From a virus, in the IMG/VR virus record IMGVR_UViG_3300026142_000152, positions 1-35,125 of that record: a stretch of DNA of 35,125 bases, one strand, 5' to 3'. The notes under the pieces were generated by a model, which was not told the DNA's origin, ran no database searches, and was given only the letters and a program-made list of their open reading frames with translations. Positions 1 through 7,384 of the stretch are shown here, one piece after another (position 1 is the stretch's first letter; every line of letters starts with the position of its first letter). A program made the translations under genes and the position numbers.

Positions 1-2
1 TG

Positions 3-77
3 CAAAACCAAAATAATCCCAGTCCCGGTAAGCCAGCCACTACGCCCGGACAACAACGCCAACAGACCGGACAATGA
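3..77 (+). CDS. C-terminal end of a virion protein, probably portal (5' truncated)
   Basis: Only the last 24 codons lie inside the window, in the frame beginning at base 3. The tail is rich in Gln, Asn and Pro and ends ...PGQQRQQTGQ. Its TGA overlaps the ATG of the next gene (ATGA), so the two are translationally coupled. Phage portal proteins often end in such a disordered Q/P-rich tail and often stand just upstream of scaffold and capsid genes, as here. The portal identity is inferred from position only. The first bases are the right half of the dispersed 19-bp dyad, cut by the window edge. Confidence 0.45.
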   Translation, partial: QNQNNPSPGKPATTPGQQRQQTGQ

Positions 78-310
78 ACATTCAAGTATCCGAGCTAGTT
101 CAAGAAGCAGTTAAAACTTTAGGTGAACATGATATCCACGATCTATTCGAGGATATCCGCCAACAAGAGTACGCGACCGTCCGAATTGTCACGGACAACA
201 ACACAGAGCACTTGACAATGATCCAGAATCGTGTTAACCTATTAGATGAACTGGAGATGTTCTTCTTGCAGGTCCGCGGTTCTAAACCCGTTAGACCAAA
301 AAGCAAATGA
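74..310 (+). CDS. hypothetical protein, 78 aa
   Basis: A small, mostly helical, acidic protein with a basic tail (KPVRPKSK). It starts with ATG inside the stop of the preceding gene (ATGA) and its own TGA overlaps the ATG at 307, so it sits in a tightly coupled chain between the likely portal and scaffold genes. No Shine-Dalgarno sequence precedes it. I recognise no family. Position suggests a head-assembly role, but the sequence does not show one. Confidence 0.7.
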   Translation: MNIQVSELVQEAVKTLGEHDIHDLFEDIRQQEYATVRIVTDNNTEHLTMIQNRVNLLDELEMFFLQVRGSKPVRPKSK

Positions 311-1311
311 GCATCCTAAGTTCCCAAATCCCCGCAGCCAAATTTCTGCTGGGTCGTCGTGGTTTCTTTTTTGATCCCGAGGATAGAAATCCCGGAGGTG
401 GTGCACCATCTCAGGGAAATCAACCCGGACAGAATCAGAACGGAAATCAAAACGGAGTACCTCCCCAGCAGAATGGAGTCCCTGATCCGTTCGCTGACAT
501 CGATCTCGATCTGCTGGATCCAGCAGTCCGTGACAAGATCATCGAAGCCAAGACCCAGTTTGCACAGGTTGCAAATCAAGCATCTCAGGCACGATCGTTC
601 CAGTCACGTTACGATCAAACACAAGCCGAACTGGCACGCGTTCAACAGCAGATTTCCCGAGGGGAACTTGCTCCGCGGCAGTCGCAGCAACAGGGACAAC
701 AGCAACAGCCACCGACGTTTGTTGGTGAACTGGAGCAGTATTACATCGAGCAGGGGATTGAACCCGCTCAAGCAAAAGCATTCGCGAAGTTGAACGCGGG
801 TGCCATGGAACGATTCGGGAATCGTTTCCAAAGTCAGATCCAACAATCGATGGCGCCACTCGCGCAGCAGGTTGTTAACAGCAACGCAGCTTCCGTGTTC
901 GACGAAGTGATGCAGAGTGATCGTTTGGGGATTCAGGATATTCCCGAAGTCGCTCAAGCACTTTGGGAACGGACACAGGCGATGGCTGCCGATGGACAAC
1001 TCGTCAACCGCGACGTTGCCCAGAACCTTGCCCGGATTTTCTGGGCGCGCCACGTTGAAGAACATGGCACCGGAAACACTCCGACTCAACCCGCTAACCC
1101 ACTTCCGATCATCGTGAACAATCCTGCTCCAAACAGCCCTCCTCCCGGCAATCAACAGACGCGCTTCACCTATCCCGGTGCAGGCGCACATTCGCGTCCA
1201 CTGGCACAGCAACAGCAACGCAACTTGCCGATGGATCCGGATACGGATGCAGCGATGGCGGCAACCACAGCCAACTGGCCGGTCAAACCTAAAGCTTACA
1301 AGAACCGCTAA
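307..1311 (+). CDS. putative capsid scaffolding protein, 334 aa
   Basis: The N-terminal third after about residue 25 is low-complexity Gly/Asn/Gln/Pro. A helical Gln-rich middle (about residues 70-125) could form a coiled coil, and the C-terminal part is again Pro/Asn/Gln-rich and ends with a basic stretch. Helical, charged and disordered proteins placed between portal and major capsid genes are typical phage scaffolds; this assignment rests on composition and position. An in-frame copy of the dispersed dyad at 558-576 encodes FAQVAN. ATGA overlap with the previous gene supports this start. Confidence 0.55.
   Translation: MSILSSQIPAAKFLLGRRGFFFDPEDRNPGGGAPSQGNQPGQNQNGNQNGVPPQQNGVPDPFADIDLDLLDPAVRDKIIEAKTQFAQVANQASQARSFQSRYDQTQAELARVQQQISRGELAPRQSQQQGQQQQPPTFVGELEQYYIEQGIEPAQAKAFAKLNAGAMERFGNRFQSQIQQSMAPLAQQVVNSNAASVFDEVMQSDRLGIQDIPEVAQALWERTQAMAADGQLVNRDVAQNLARIFWARHVEEHGTGNTPTQPANPLPIIVNNPAPNSPPPGNQQTRFTYPGAGAHSRPLAQQQQRNLPMDPDTDAAMAATTANWPVKPKAYKNR
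558..576. repeat. dispersed dyad copy (in gene)
   Basis: GTTTGCA-CAGGT-TGCAAAT; encodes FAQVAN in the scaffold-like protein. Confidence 0.8.
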
Positions 1312-1315
1312 CCAC

Positions 1316-1334
1316 TTTTGCAACAGCTGCAAAA
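1316..1334. repeat. dispersed dyad copy (gap), perfect arms
   Basis: TTTTGCA-ACAGC-TGCAAAA, 12 nt before the ATG at 1347. Confidence 0.95.
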
Positions 1335-1346
1335 CTAATTACTTCT

Positions 1347-2003
1347 ATGCCAATCACAGCAGACCAAGTTCCCGCTCGCTCCACTCGTCTCGACCAAGGA
1401 GCGCAGCAACGCAACGATCCATTCCATCTTCTGCAGAAACAGGAGGGAATGACCAATCTCAATTTGGGCGGAAAATTCGCGCTACCAGCCGAGTTCGATG
1501 CCAACAAACACGCCGGTGGATTCTATGCCGAAGGGCAAGAGGCACTGGCAATGCAAGCACGTCAGCCGATTACGGGTTCCCCGTACACTGCTGATGGCTG
1601 GGTGATCTGGAGATATCCAGCCGAAAGGGAAACTGGTCGGTTCAACGAAAAGAACGAGCCGATCATGGAAAAACATCCGATGGCCGGACAGCCTCATAAA
1701 GTCGCTGGGATGAAACCCAATGAAAACTTTGTGCTGATGTTCCGTCCGAGAGAACTTCAGGATCAGATCAATCACGTCTACGGACTGGTTTCAATCGACC
1801 TGATGACTGCGGAGATCAAAGGCGAATCGCTCGCCGCTGACGCAGGAGGAGACGATCCCGGCATGATTCCTGATACTCGCCTCAAACGTGAGATCGGAGC
1901 CGAGCGCGAGATTGAAGAACTCCAAGGGCGCAGCACGGCGGTTCATTCCCATGTGACTCCCGGTGCAGTGATCGAACGCCGATCGCAACGTGTTAGCCGT
2001 TAG
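1347..2003 (+). CDS. virion-associated hypothetical protein, 218 aa
   Basis: Unrecognised soluble protein, with short aromatic-rich segments in the middle (for example GWVIWRYPAERE, ENFVLMFRPRELQ) and a long charged helix near the C-terminus (RLKREIGAEREIEELQGR). It lies between scaffold-like and capsid genes, so a structural or head-maturation role is likely. The ATG is 12 nt after a perfect copy of the dispersed dyad (1316-1334). There is no Shine-Dalgarno sequence. No protease catalytic motif that I can recognise is visible. Confidence 0.65.
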   Translation: MPITADQVPARSTRLDQGAQQRNDPFHLLQKQEGMTNLNLGGKFALPAEFDANKHAGGFYAEGQEALAMQARQPITGSPYTADGWVIWRYPAERETGRFNEKNEPIMEKHPMAGQPHKVAGMKPNENFVLMFRPRELQDQINHVYGLVSIDLMTAEIKGESLAADAGGDDPGMIPDTRLKREIGAEREIEELQGRSTAVHSHVTPGAVIERRSQRVSR

Positions 2004-2033
2004 CAAACCTCAAACAAACAACGTACTTAACTT

Positions 2034-2627
2034 ATGGCAATTGCAGCAATCTCGATGCCGTTTATCCGGATGGAAGGGGGCAATAACGAGCCCTGTGTCC
2101 AGAAGGATGCGGTTGCCGAAGCCGCGGCACAAACGTGGCTGAAAGACTCCCTCGTCTATATCGTCGTGGGAGCAGGTGGTGTACCCACTCTCAACAAGGT
2201 CGCCACTGGTGGCGTCCTCGTCTACGGCCAGTCGCCTGATCCCTCGGTGGGAACTGGATTGTCCACTCCCCCGACAAAACTGTTCGGCACCAATCACTTC
2301 GCCTTCGATGTCCGTGACCGGATCATCGAGATCAACATCGCTTCGGCGACGGCAGGTGGCGGCACTGGCGCACAGATCGGAACTGCGAACGGAGTCACAT
2401 GGGCTGGCGGCGGCACCAACGGTGTCGGTGCTGGTGGCATGGGTCCCGGCCAGCAGTATGGAATTTACGTGCCGACATCGGGTACGTACAACAACTACCA
2501 GTTCCTCGATGTGAACAACGTAGCGACACCGCTATTCGAAATCGTCTCGTTGGCTCCCGGCATGGGCGTCAATGACAACAACCCACGCGTTTGGGTCAAG
2601 ATCATCCCCACCAAAATCCAAGGCTAG
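2034..2627 (+). CDS. putative capsid decoration/accessory protein, 197 aa
   Basis: A Gly/Ala-rich, beta-strand-rich protein with no membrane segment. A loop at about residues 102-142 is extremely Gly-rich (AGGGTGAQIGTANG followed by GGGTNGVGAGGMGPGQQ). It stands immediately upstream of the major capsid gene, where many phages encode a head decoration protein. That role is inferred from position and composition. The gap before it (2004-2033) is A/C-rich, lacks the dispersed dyad found in most other gaps, and shows no Shine-Dalgarno sequence. Confidence 0.6.
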   Translation: MAIAAISMPFIRMEGGNNEPCVQKDAVAEAAAQTWLKDSLVYIVVGAGGVPTLNKVATGGVLVYGQSPDPSVGTGLSTPPTKLFGTNHFAFDVRDRIIEINIASATAGGGTGAQIGTANGVTWAGGGTNGVGAGGMGPGQQYGIYVPTSGTYNNYQFLDVNNVATPLFEIVSLAPGMGVNDNNPRVWVKIIPTKIQG

Positions 2628-2646
2628 TCTTGCACCAGTTGCAAAA
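2628..2646. repeat. dispersed dyad copy (gap)
   Basis: TCTTGCA-CCAGT-TGCAAAA, 20 nt before the major capsid ATG. Confidence 0.93.
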
Positions 2647-2666
2647 CTCTTAACTATCCAAATACT

Positions 2667-3596
2667 ATGGCAGTTGTTGTTGAACGTTACGTGGAGCATT
2701 TCGACCGGAACTTTGACGAGATCAAAGACGAGGCATTCGCGATGACTCCGAAAGAGTACGACTCTTTCATGAAGGTCGAGAACACCACTCGCGCCTTTGT
2801 CAAGAAGTCGTATATGGGAAGTCTGGGAATGCCGATTCCGAATCGGGATCTCCAGCGGCTCCCCTTGGACGAGCCACCTCAGGGTCCGATCGCATACTAC
2901 TCGCCGGTCACGTATCGGCTTGGGTATCAGATCGAACGCCAAGCGGTGGAAGACGAACTCTGGGGACTGCTCGCCAATCGTCCCATGAACATGCTGCGCG
3001 GGTCGCAGTTGGTCATGGACATGGCAGGTGCCAACCTCCTGAACAACGGTGTCACGCTTCAGTCTTACGACTTCGGTGGCCAGCCGCTGTTCTCCCTCAC
3101 GCACACGCGAGAGGATGGCGCAGCCCAGTGGAGCAATCGTATCGCCACCAACCTCCCGATCACGGTGGAAACCGTGGTACAGGCGGTGGTCGATCTGCTC
3201 TACAATCTGAAGGACAGCCGCGGATTTCCGATCGGCTACAATGGGACGATTAACATCTACGTCCCGGCGATCTCCTCTGCGTTGTGGCGCCAAGCCATCG
3301 AGGTGGTGAACTCCATTCAGAACCCGAACACTTCGGACAACCGAGTGAATGCCGCACTGAAGATGTTCCGTTTCAACCTCGTTCCGCTTCGGTTCCTCAC
3401 GAGCCCGGATGCGTGGTTCATCGGCTGGCAGCCCGGTTCCCAGAACTATGGGTTGACCATGATCGTCCGTACCAATCCGGACATCACTCCTCTGAAGCCC
3501 TTCAACGATAACCCGGACGCGTGGTTCTCCCGCTTGCGTCAGCGGTTCGTGCCGGGTTACGAGAACAAGCGCGGCATCGCACGGATTGGTGCCTAA
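2667..3596 (+). CDS. major capsid protein, Mu gpT-like HK97 fold, 309 aa
   Basis: Length and motifs fit the Mu-type major head subunit. An N-terminal amphipathic helical region is followed by MGSLGMPIPNRDL, a central GGQPLFSLTHT stretch and late beta strands (PDAWFIGWQPG, DNPDAWFSRLRQRF) that resemble the end of Mu gpT-like capsid proteins. It assembles the icosahedral shell. It is preceded by a copy of the dispersed dyad (2628-2646) and followed by a strong hairpin (3608-3642), consistent with a separately controlled, highly expressed gene. Family recognition is by eye. Confidence 0.8.
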   Translation: MAVVVERYVEHFDRNFDEIKDEAFAMTPKEYDSFMKVENTTRAFVKKSYMGSLGMPIPNRDLQRLPLDEPPQGPIAYYSPVTYRLGYQIERQAVEDELWGLLANRPMNMLRGSQLVMDMAGANLLNNGVTLQSYDFGGQPLFSLTHTREDGAAQWSNRIATNLPITVETVVQAVVDLLYNLKDSRGFPIGYNGTINIYVPAISSALWRQAIEVVNSIQNPNTSDNRVNAALKMFRFNLVPLRFLTSPDAWFIGWQPGSQNYGLTMIVRTNPDITPLKPFNDNPDAWFSRLRQRFVPGYENKRGIARIGA

Positions 3597-3607
3597 CTGG
3601 CGTGGTT

Positions 3608-3642
3608 GGCTGCCGCTCGTTTTAGCGGGGCGGGCGGCAGCT
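3608..3642 (+). terminator. hairpin after the major capsid gene
   Basis: GCTGCCGC (3609-3616) pairs perfectly with GCGGCAGC (3634-3641). A competing inner stem, CCGCT (3613-3617) with AGCGG (3624-3628), excludes it. The run of T at 3650 belongs to the dyad and lies ~8 nt on, so termination or mRNA protection are both possible. Confidence 0.5.
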
Positions 3643-3649
3643 TCCACCC

Positions 3650-3668
3650 TTTTGCATCAAGTGCAAAA
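3650..3668. repeat. dispersed dyad copy (gap), perfect arms
   Basis: TTTTGCA-TCAAG-TGCAAAA, 6 nt before the ATG at 3675 and after a hairpin. Confidence 0.95.
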
Positions 3669-3674
3669 CTAACT

Positions 3675-4142
3675 ATGCAAACTCATCAAACTGGTTGTCT
3701 CAAAGGCAACCGACTGGGTTCAGTTCTAACGCGGACTTCGTGGATTTTTCCATTCTCGGCACCTCTGACATCAGGGGTTTCGCAGAAGATCTGCACAATT
3801 CCAGCAGGTCCAAATGCTGTTGGCGGACTCTCCGTCATTCAGCCTTCGCCAGCTGCATACAAAGTTCGTATCGCTGTCATCACTGCAAGTGATGCGGCCA
3901 CGAGCGATCTGTTCGATCTCGGAACGTCTTCCGGTGGCAATCAACTTCTGGCTGCCCAGAGTTTGAAAGCCGTAGCTGGAACGATGTATGTGTCACCTCC
4001 AAACGACTTCGCCATCGTCAAGGCCGACACTGAAATCTGGATCACCGAAACGATTGTCGGAGCCAAAACTGTCGGTGAATTCGCTGTTGTGGTTGAGCCG
4101 TTCGAACTGAACACTCTGCCGATCCGTACGCAGGAAACCTAA
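3675..4142 (+). CDS. putative head-associated beta protein, 155 aa
   Basis: A beta-rich protein with small residues and repeated short strands (KVRIAVITASDA, EFAVVVEPFELNTLP). It directly follows the major capsid gene and resembles capsid accessory or fibre-like proteins in composition only. The ATG at 3675 is chosen over an upstream TTG at 3606, because it stands 6 nt after a perfect dispersed dyad (3650-3668), the same arrangement seen before other genes. A terminator-like hairpin follows the stop. Confidence 0.6.
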   Translation: MQTHQTGCLKGNRLGSVLTRTSWIFPFSAPLTSGVSQKICTIPAGPNAVGGLSVIQPSPAAYKVRIAVITASDAATSDLFDLGTSSGGNQLLAAQSLKAVAGTMYVSPPNDFAIVKADTEIWITETIVGAKTVGEFAVVVEPFELNTLPIRTQET

Positions 4143-4157
4143 CCTCTCACATCCATC

Positions 4158-4168
4158 CTCCCCCTCAG
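4158..4168 (+). repeat. second motif copy (gap)
   Basis: CTCCCCCTCAG, part of a hairpin. Confidence 0.75.
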
Positions 4169-4183
4169 ACCGAGGGGTGAGGG
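4158..4183 (+). terminator. GC-rich hairpin, possible terminator
   Basis: CCCCTC (4161-4166) pairs with GAGGGG (4172-4177) over loop AGACC; CCCTCA/TGAGGG offers an alternative stem. A T-rich stretch follows before the ATG at 4204. The left part coincides with second-motif copy CTCCCCCTCAG. Confidence 0.45.
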
Positions 4184-4203
4184 TGGAACTCTTTCTTTAT
4201 TAT

Positions 4204-4464
4204 ATGCAACAGCAACGTCTTTTCGGTGAGATGCCAACACTGGCATTCAACACCATTCTTCCTCTCCAAACTCTACCTGAAGGGGGAGTTGCCACGATTC
4301 TCTGCTTTACGGATTGTGTGTTTCCAATTCTGAATTTTCGTTATCCTGTAGCAGCATCGCAAAGCCTTGCGACTCTGACGATTCCCGCCGGAACCACGAT
4401 ATACGGCGTGCAAAGCTATTCTGTTTCCGCGGGTATTGGTCAAGCATTCCACTCCACTGTTTAA
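4204..4464 (+). CDS. hypothetical virion protein, 86 aa
   Basis: A small beta-rich protein (LATLTIPAGTTIYGVQSYSVSAGIGQAF) whose C-terminal half looks like an immunoglobulin-like or fibre strand pattern. I chose the ATG at 4204 over an in-frame GTG at 4177, because 4177 lies inside the preceding hairpin and the residues added would be RVELFLYY. Its TAA shares one base with the next ATG (TAATG), so the two genes are coupled. An internal copy of the second motif (CTGAAGGGGGAG, 4277-4288) encodes LPEGG. Confidence 0.6.
   Translation: MQQQRLFGEMPTLAFNTILPLQTLPEGGVATILCFTDCVFPILNFRYPVAASQSLATLTIPAGTTIYGVQSYSVSAGIGQAFHSTV
4277..4288 (-). repeat. second motif copy, 12-nt variant
   Basis: + strand reads CTGAAGGGGGAG; encodes PEGG. 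Confidence 0.7.
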
Positions 4465-5219
4465 TGCCAATAGGGTTTCCAGTAGGTATTCCATGGCAGG
4501 CCAATAAGCGGAGAAATCTGCTGTTTGGAATTAACTTTGGATTACGACTTCAGACACATAATGGGGACAGGATTCCCATTAATATGTTCAAGGACATTGC
4601 GCGCACCCAGCCAGCCACACTGGCGGGTGATGCCATTGCTTCTTGGTACGATCCCTATTCAGGGAAAGCTGCTGAACAACCTACACTGGCCAATCGTCCT
4701 AAGCTTCAATTTCTTTCTGGCGTTCCCTATGTGGTGCCAGATGGAGTGGATGATTATTTCTCAGTTGCGGATGCTGCGGATATTTCGTTGCAGAACGATT
4801 CCTCAGTTTTCTACACTGTGCGTAATCTGTCAGCAGGCCAGATCATGGCGAAAGACAATGCGGCTACTCCGGGCGCATATAACTTGTATATTATCAGTGG
4901 GACGGCCAACCCAAATTTGGATCGTCCATTCATTGCTGGAGGTGCGGGAACTACGGGACCTGTCGTCTTTCCATCGGTTGTATCTATCATTGTTAATGGA
5001 ACAGCTGTCACATTTTATAGTGATGGATCACCTAACGGAAGTATTACTCTACCTGTCGGAACCGCGGCAACAGGTAAGCCACTGTTGATCTTTGCGTTCA
5101 ACTCAACAACGCCGGGTTCATTCAGTCCTGTACCTATCAGCAGTATGCTGGTATTCAACTTCTTCATGTCCCCTGCAAATCAAGCAAAGGTCAACAGCTA
5201 TCTAGCGCACGTTAAGTAA
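4464..5219 (+). CDS. LamG/concanavalin-like virion appendage protein, 251 aa
   Basis: After a ~45-residue N-terminal head (PVGIPWQANKRRNLLFGINF), the body reads as a jelly-roll of the LamG/concanavalin type: SWYDPYSG, DGVDDYFSVADAADISL, SVFYTVRN, VSIIVNGTAVTFYSDG, GKPLLIFAFN. Such domains in phages sit on fibres or decorations and bind sugars. The alternating strand pattern and the DDYFSV motif support the fold; the ligand is unknown. The start at 4464 uses TAATG coupling; an ORF extension to 4314 overlaps the preceding gene and was rejected. Confidence 0.6.
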   Translation: MPIGFPVGIPWQANKRRNLLFGINFGLRLQTHNGDRIPINMFKDIARTQPATLAGDAIASWYDPYSGKAAEQPTLANRPKLQFLSGVPYVVPDGVDDYFSVADAADISLQNDSSVFYTVRNLSAGQIMAKDNAATPGAYNLYIISGTANPNLDRPFIAGGAGTTGPVVFPSVVSIIVNGTAVTFYSDGSPNGSITLPVGTAATGKPLLIFAFNSTTPGSFSPVPISSMLVFNFFMSPANQAKVNSYLAHVK

Positions 5220-5238
5220 TCTTGCAACAGGTGCAAAA
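5220..5238. repeat. dispersed dyad copy (gap)
   Basis: TCTTGCA-ACAGG-TGCAAAA, 2 nt before the spanin-like ATG. Confidence 0.93.
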
Positions 5239-5240
5239 CT

Positions 5241-5654
5241 ATGGCAGACCCCCATTCAGTTCCTGATCCCGCGACGGTAATAGCTAGCATCTGGGCTATG
5301 TTGTCGACGATCGCCGCCGGATTCGAACGATATCGCTCAACCAAGAAAAGCAACAAGTCCGAGATCGATGCACAGAGTGTTTCCGACTCCAAGATGTGGC
5401 AAGCCCGCGGAGATACTCTGGCAAAGATGGCAGAAGAGTATAAGGAATACTTTGAGAAGGAGCGTGCAGAACACGCTAAAACACGGGACTACTGGCACGA
5501 CAAAGCCACGACGTTCCAGTCTGATATGGCTAAATGTCAGGAGCAAATCATCAGACTTGAAAGTAGACCAGACCTGACAGAACTCATGCAAGGCATCGAA
5601 AGAATCCTCGCTATCATCGAAAAAGACTACCGTGAATCCCACAAGCAAAACTAA
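5241..5654 (+). CDS. N-terminally anchored coiled-coil protein, i-spanin-like, 137 aa
   Basis: A hydrophobic segment at about residues 11-27 (ATVIASIWAMLSTIAAGF) is followed by a long charged helical region to the C-terminus with heptad-like pattern (EYKEYFEKERAEHAKTRDYW). One N-terminal membrane span plus a periplasmic coiled coil is the inner-membrane spanin (Rz) layout. It opens a cluster with a holin-like protein, a lipoprotein and an endolysin candidate. A phage haemolysin/XhlA-type protein is an alternative. The ATG lies 2 nt after a dispersed dyad (5220-5238). Confidence 0.55.
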   Translation: MADPHSVPDPATVIASIWAMLSTIAAGFERYRSTKKSNKSEIDAQSVSDSKMWQARGDTLAKMAEEYKEYFEKERAEHAKTRDYWHDKATTFQSDMAKCQEQIIRLESRPDLTELMQGIERILAIIEKDYRESHKQN

Positions 5655-5889
5655 GGCGTTCTGGGGTGTATTGGCCACTGCGATTAGTACCTTCTTAGGT
5701 CACGTTGCAGAGATCAATCCTTCCCTTCAGGACAAGTTCATCGTCAAACTACAAGTAATCTTCCCCGTCGAATGGCGTCCGGAGATTGCTGCGATCATGG
5801 ACTTCATCGCATTCTGTGCGATCATCTACACTATCATGCACGCCGCTCGGAGCGGCCCACAGACAGCACCAGCCAACCCTGCAAATTAA
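5632..5889 (+). CDS. holin-like small membrane protein, 85 aa
   Basis: Two hydrophobic segments are visible, about residues 9-25 (AFWGVLATAISTFLG) and 52-70 (EIAAIMDFIAFCAIIYTIM), with a short polar tail. Size, two spans and position between spanin-like and endolysin-like genes fit a class II holin. The only start I can support is GTG at 5632, overlapping the previous gene by 23 nt. Its TAA shares a base with the ATG of the next gene. Function is inferred from topology and neighbours. Confidence 0.5.
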   Translation: MNPTSKTKAFWGVLATAISTFLGHVAEINPSLQDKFIVKLQVIFPVEWRPEIAAIMDFIAFCAIIYTIMHAARSGPQTAPANPAN

Positions 5890-6068
5890 TGGATCTCCTA
5901 ATTCTACTCGTCATCATTCTCCTCCTCTTCGGTGGAGGTTACTCGTACAACCGTCGCGCTGATTGGGGCTATGCCCCTGTCGGCGGCCTTGGTTTTATCC
6001 TACTCGTCATCGTTCTCCTCTACTTCTTTGGCCATCATCATGGTGGTCATGGATACCTTCAAGACTAA
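5889..6068 (+). CDS. tiny two-span membrane protein, 59 aa
   Basis: Two strong hydrophobic stretches (residues 2-17, LLILLVIILLLFGGG; and about 34-49, LGFILLVIVLLYFFG) are joined by YSYNRRADWGYAPVGG. The tail is HHHGGHG. The pattern, a short hydrophobic helix, a GGGYSY-type turn and a second helix, resembles DUF3309-like small membrane proteins. It could be a second holin or an antiholin. TAATG coupling at 5887-5891 fixes the start. Confidence 0.55.
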   Translation: MDLLILLVIILLLFGGGYSYNRRADWGYAPVGGLGFILLVIVLLYFFGHHHGGHGYLQD

Positions 6069-6069
6069 A

Positions 6070-6228
6070 ATGAAATTGCTCCTCGCATGTTCTTGCGCCA
6101 TGCTTCTTGCAATGTGTGCAAGTTCCCCCTTCGATTCCATCAATGGTCAGATCAGCTATCAAGACGAAACTGGTCGAACCATTAGCGCCGGTGCCGGCGT
6201 TCACCTGAAGCAACCCACCCCGAAATGA
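6070..6228 (+). CDS. small lipoprotein, o-spanin-like, 52 aa
   Basis: MKLLLACSC... is a short signal sequence with cysteines at 7, 9 and 16. The best-spaced cysteine (C16) has Met at -1, which is unusual for a lipobox, while LLAC at 4-7 is canonical but very close to the N-terminus. The mature part is short (about 36 residues) and ends Gln/Pro-rich, as in outer-membrane spanins (Rz1-like). Adjacent inner-spanin-like and endolysin-like genes support a lysis role. An imperfect dispersed dyad (6105-6123) overlaps the lipobox codons (LAMCAS). Confidence 0.55.
   Translation: MKLLLACSCAMLLAMCASSPFDSINGQISYQDETGRTISAGAGVHLKQPTPK
6105..6123. repeat. dispersed dyad copy (in gene)
   Basis: TCTTGCA-ATGTG-TGCAAGT; encodes LAMCAS in the lipoprotein. 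Confidence 0.75.
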
Positions 6229-6767
6229 TTCCATCTGAACTTCGAGGAGCGATTCAACAGCTTCTCGCCGATAACGGGTTTAATCCCGGACCAATCGACA
6301 AGGACTTCGGTCCTAAAACATTTGCTGCACTGAACGCACTGGATCTCGCAATAGATCCTGATGAAGAAATTCCCGAGGGCTGGCACAGGGTTAAGGCTAC
6401 ACTTTTCGCCGATCCTGAAGATGTCAAACGATTCAAAAGATGCAAAGCAGAGGGACACTCTGACAACTATTGTTTCCAATTTGGAGACAACGGTATTGGA
6501 AAGTGGGAAGATGACACTACGGTTGATTCTCCTTATTGCGCTTTGCCGCCAGATGATTGGAATCTATTCCCGGAACCGCAACGCGGAACACCCATCAAAG
6601 TGTGGAACCAAGTCACAGGAACCTCCATCACCTGCAAGCTGATGGACACTATGCCTGCCAAAAAGAATATCAAGAACGGCGCAGGCATCGATCTTAACAA
6701 ATGCGCCTTTGACGCTCTGGGGCTGAAGAATGGGGAAGGCAAAGTGCTCTGGGCTTTGGCTACTTAG
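6225..6767 (+). CDS. endolysin candidate: peptidoglycan-binding + double-psi beta-barrel, 180 aa
   Basis: Residues about 1-40 (ELRGAIQQLLADNGF, GPIDKDFGPKTFAAL) match the PG_binding_1 repeat. After a linker with GIGKWEDDT and ALPPDDW, residues about 120-178 resemble a RlpA/expansin-type double-psi barrel: GTPIKVWNQVTG, CKLMDTMPA, GIDLNKCAFDALGL. In RlpA-like transglycosylases the Asp of the DRGP region is catalytic; here the matching stretch reads MDTMP. This architecture would cut cell-wall glycans. ATGA coupling with the lipoprotein gene supports the start. No other endolysin is visible in the window. Confidence 0.6.
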   Translation: MIPSELRGAIQQLLADNGFNPGPIDKDFGPKTFAALNALDLAIDPDEEIPEGWHRVKATLFADPEDVKRFKRCKAEGHSDNYCFQFGDNGIGKWEDDTTVDSPYCALPPDDWNLFPEPQRGTPIKVWNQVTGTSITCKLMDTMPAKKNIKNGAGIDLNKCAFDALGLKNGEGKVLWALAT

Positions 6768-6785
6768 TTTGCACCGATTGCAAAA
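6767..6785. repeat. dispersed dyad copy touching a start codon
   Basis: GTTTGCA-CCGAT-TGCAAAA; final A is the A of the ATG at 6785, and it begins at the last base of the preceding stop codon. Confidence 0.93.
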
Positions 6786-7381
6786 TGACCTACGCCGAAT
6801 TTAAAGACACTGTTACACGGTTCACTCGTATCTCTACGAATGACCCTGCGATGGTGTCTCTTGTCGCTGATGCCATCAACATCGCGATGTATGATCTCGC
6901 CCGCGAGAACAAGTGGAGTGAGCTACTCAAACCTGATGTCTTACTGACAATCGATAATCTTGGGACTCCCGCCCCAATGCCAGCAGACATGTTGGAAGTG
7001 GAACGGATTCGTTACTACGATTCGATCAGCAGCAAGACATGGAAACTGTTTCCGCGACGTGGACTTGTTCCTCCTGCCGAAGTGTATGGAAAGCCCCGAG
7101 CCTTTGAATTGGTTCAGGACCCCGTCACCCCGTCGCAACAGGATGTGATCTACGAGCCGTTTTCAACAGTTCAGGCAACCGACAAACTATTGCTGACCTA
7201 CTGGCGTGCGCCTAATCGTTTGTCCCTCGATGCCGACGTGCCCGTCACTCTTCAATGGGATAACGAGATCATCAAGCGCGCAGAGTTCTATGTCCTGACT
7301 CATCTGAATAAGATGGACCAAGCCAAGGCGCTCTGGCAGACCAAACTTGAGCAGATGAATCCTACTCCCCCTCAGTCGTAA
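6785..7381 (+). CDS. head-tail adaptor-like protein, 198 aa
   Basis: Begins with helices (MTYAEFKDTVTRFTR, LVADAINIAMYDLAREN), followed by MPADMLEVERIRYYD and later strands (YEPFSTVQATDKLLLTYWRAP), ending in helices. This order resembles phage connector/adaptor proteins beginning 'TYAELKxxV...' with an 'LPADFLE' motif. It would join portal to tail. The next gene has the same layout. The ATG shares its A with the last base of a dispersed dyad (6767-6785), so the dyad replaces any Shine-Dalgarno. The C-terminus encodes a copy of the second motif (7365-7375). Confidence 0.5.
   Translation: MTYAEFKDTVTRFTRISTNDPAMVSLVADAINIAMYDLARENKWSELLKPDVLLTIDNLGTPAPMPADMLEVERIRYYDSISSKTWKLFPRRGLVPPAEVYGKPRAFELVQDPVTPSQQDVIYEPFSTVQATDKLLLTYWRAPNRLSLDADVPVTLQWDNEIIKRAEFYVLTHLNKMDQAKALWQTKLEQMNPTPPQS
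7365..7375 (+). repeat. second motif copy
   Basis: CTCCCCCTCAG at the end of the first adaptor-like gene; encodes TPPQS. Confidence 0.8.
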
Positions 7382-7384
7382 ACC

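Noticed and set aside
604-1332. Long - strand frame of 242 codons
   Set aside because: Opposite the scaffold-like gene; composition is Cys/Arg/Leu-rich as in antisense shadows.
2532-3647. Long - strand frame of 371 codons
   Set aside because: Exact antisense shadow of the major capsid gene, His/Arg/Val-rich with no domain.
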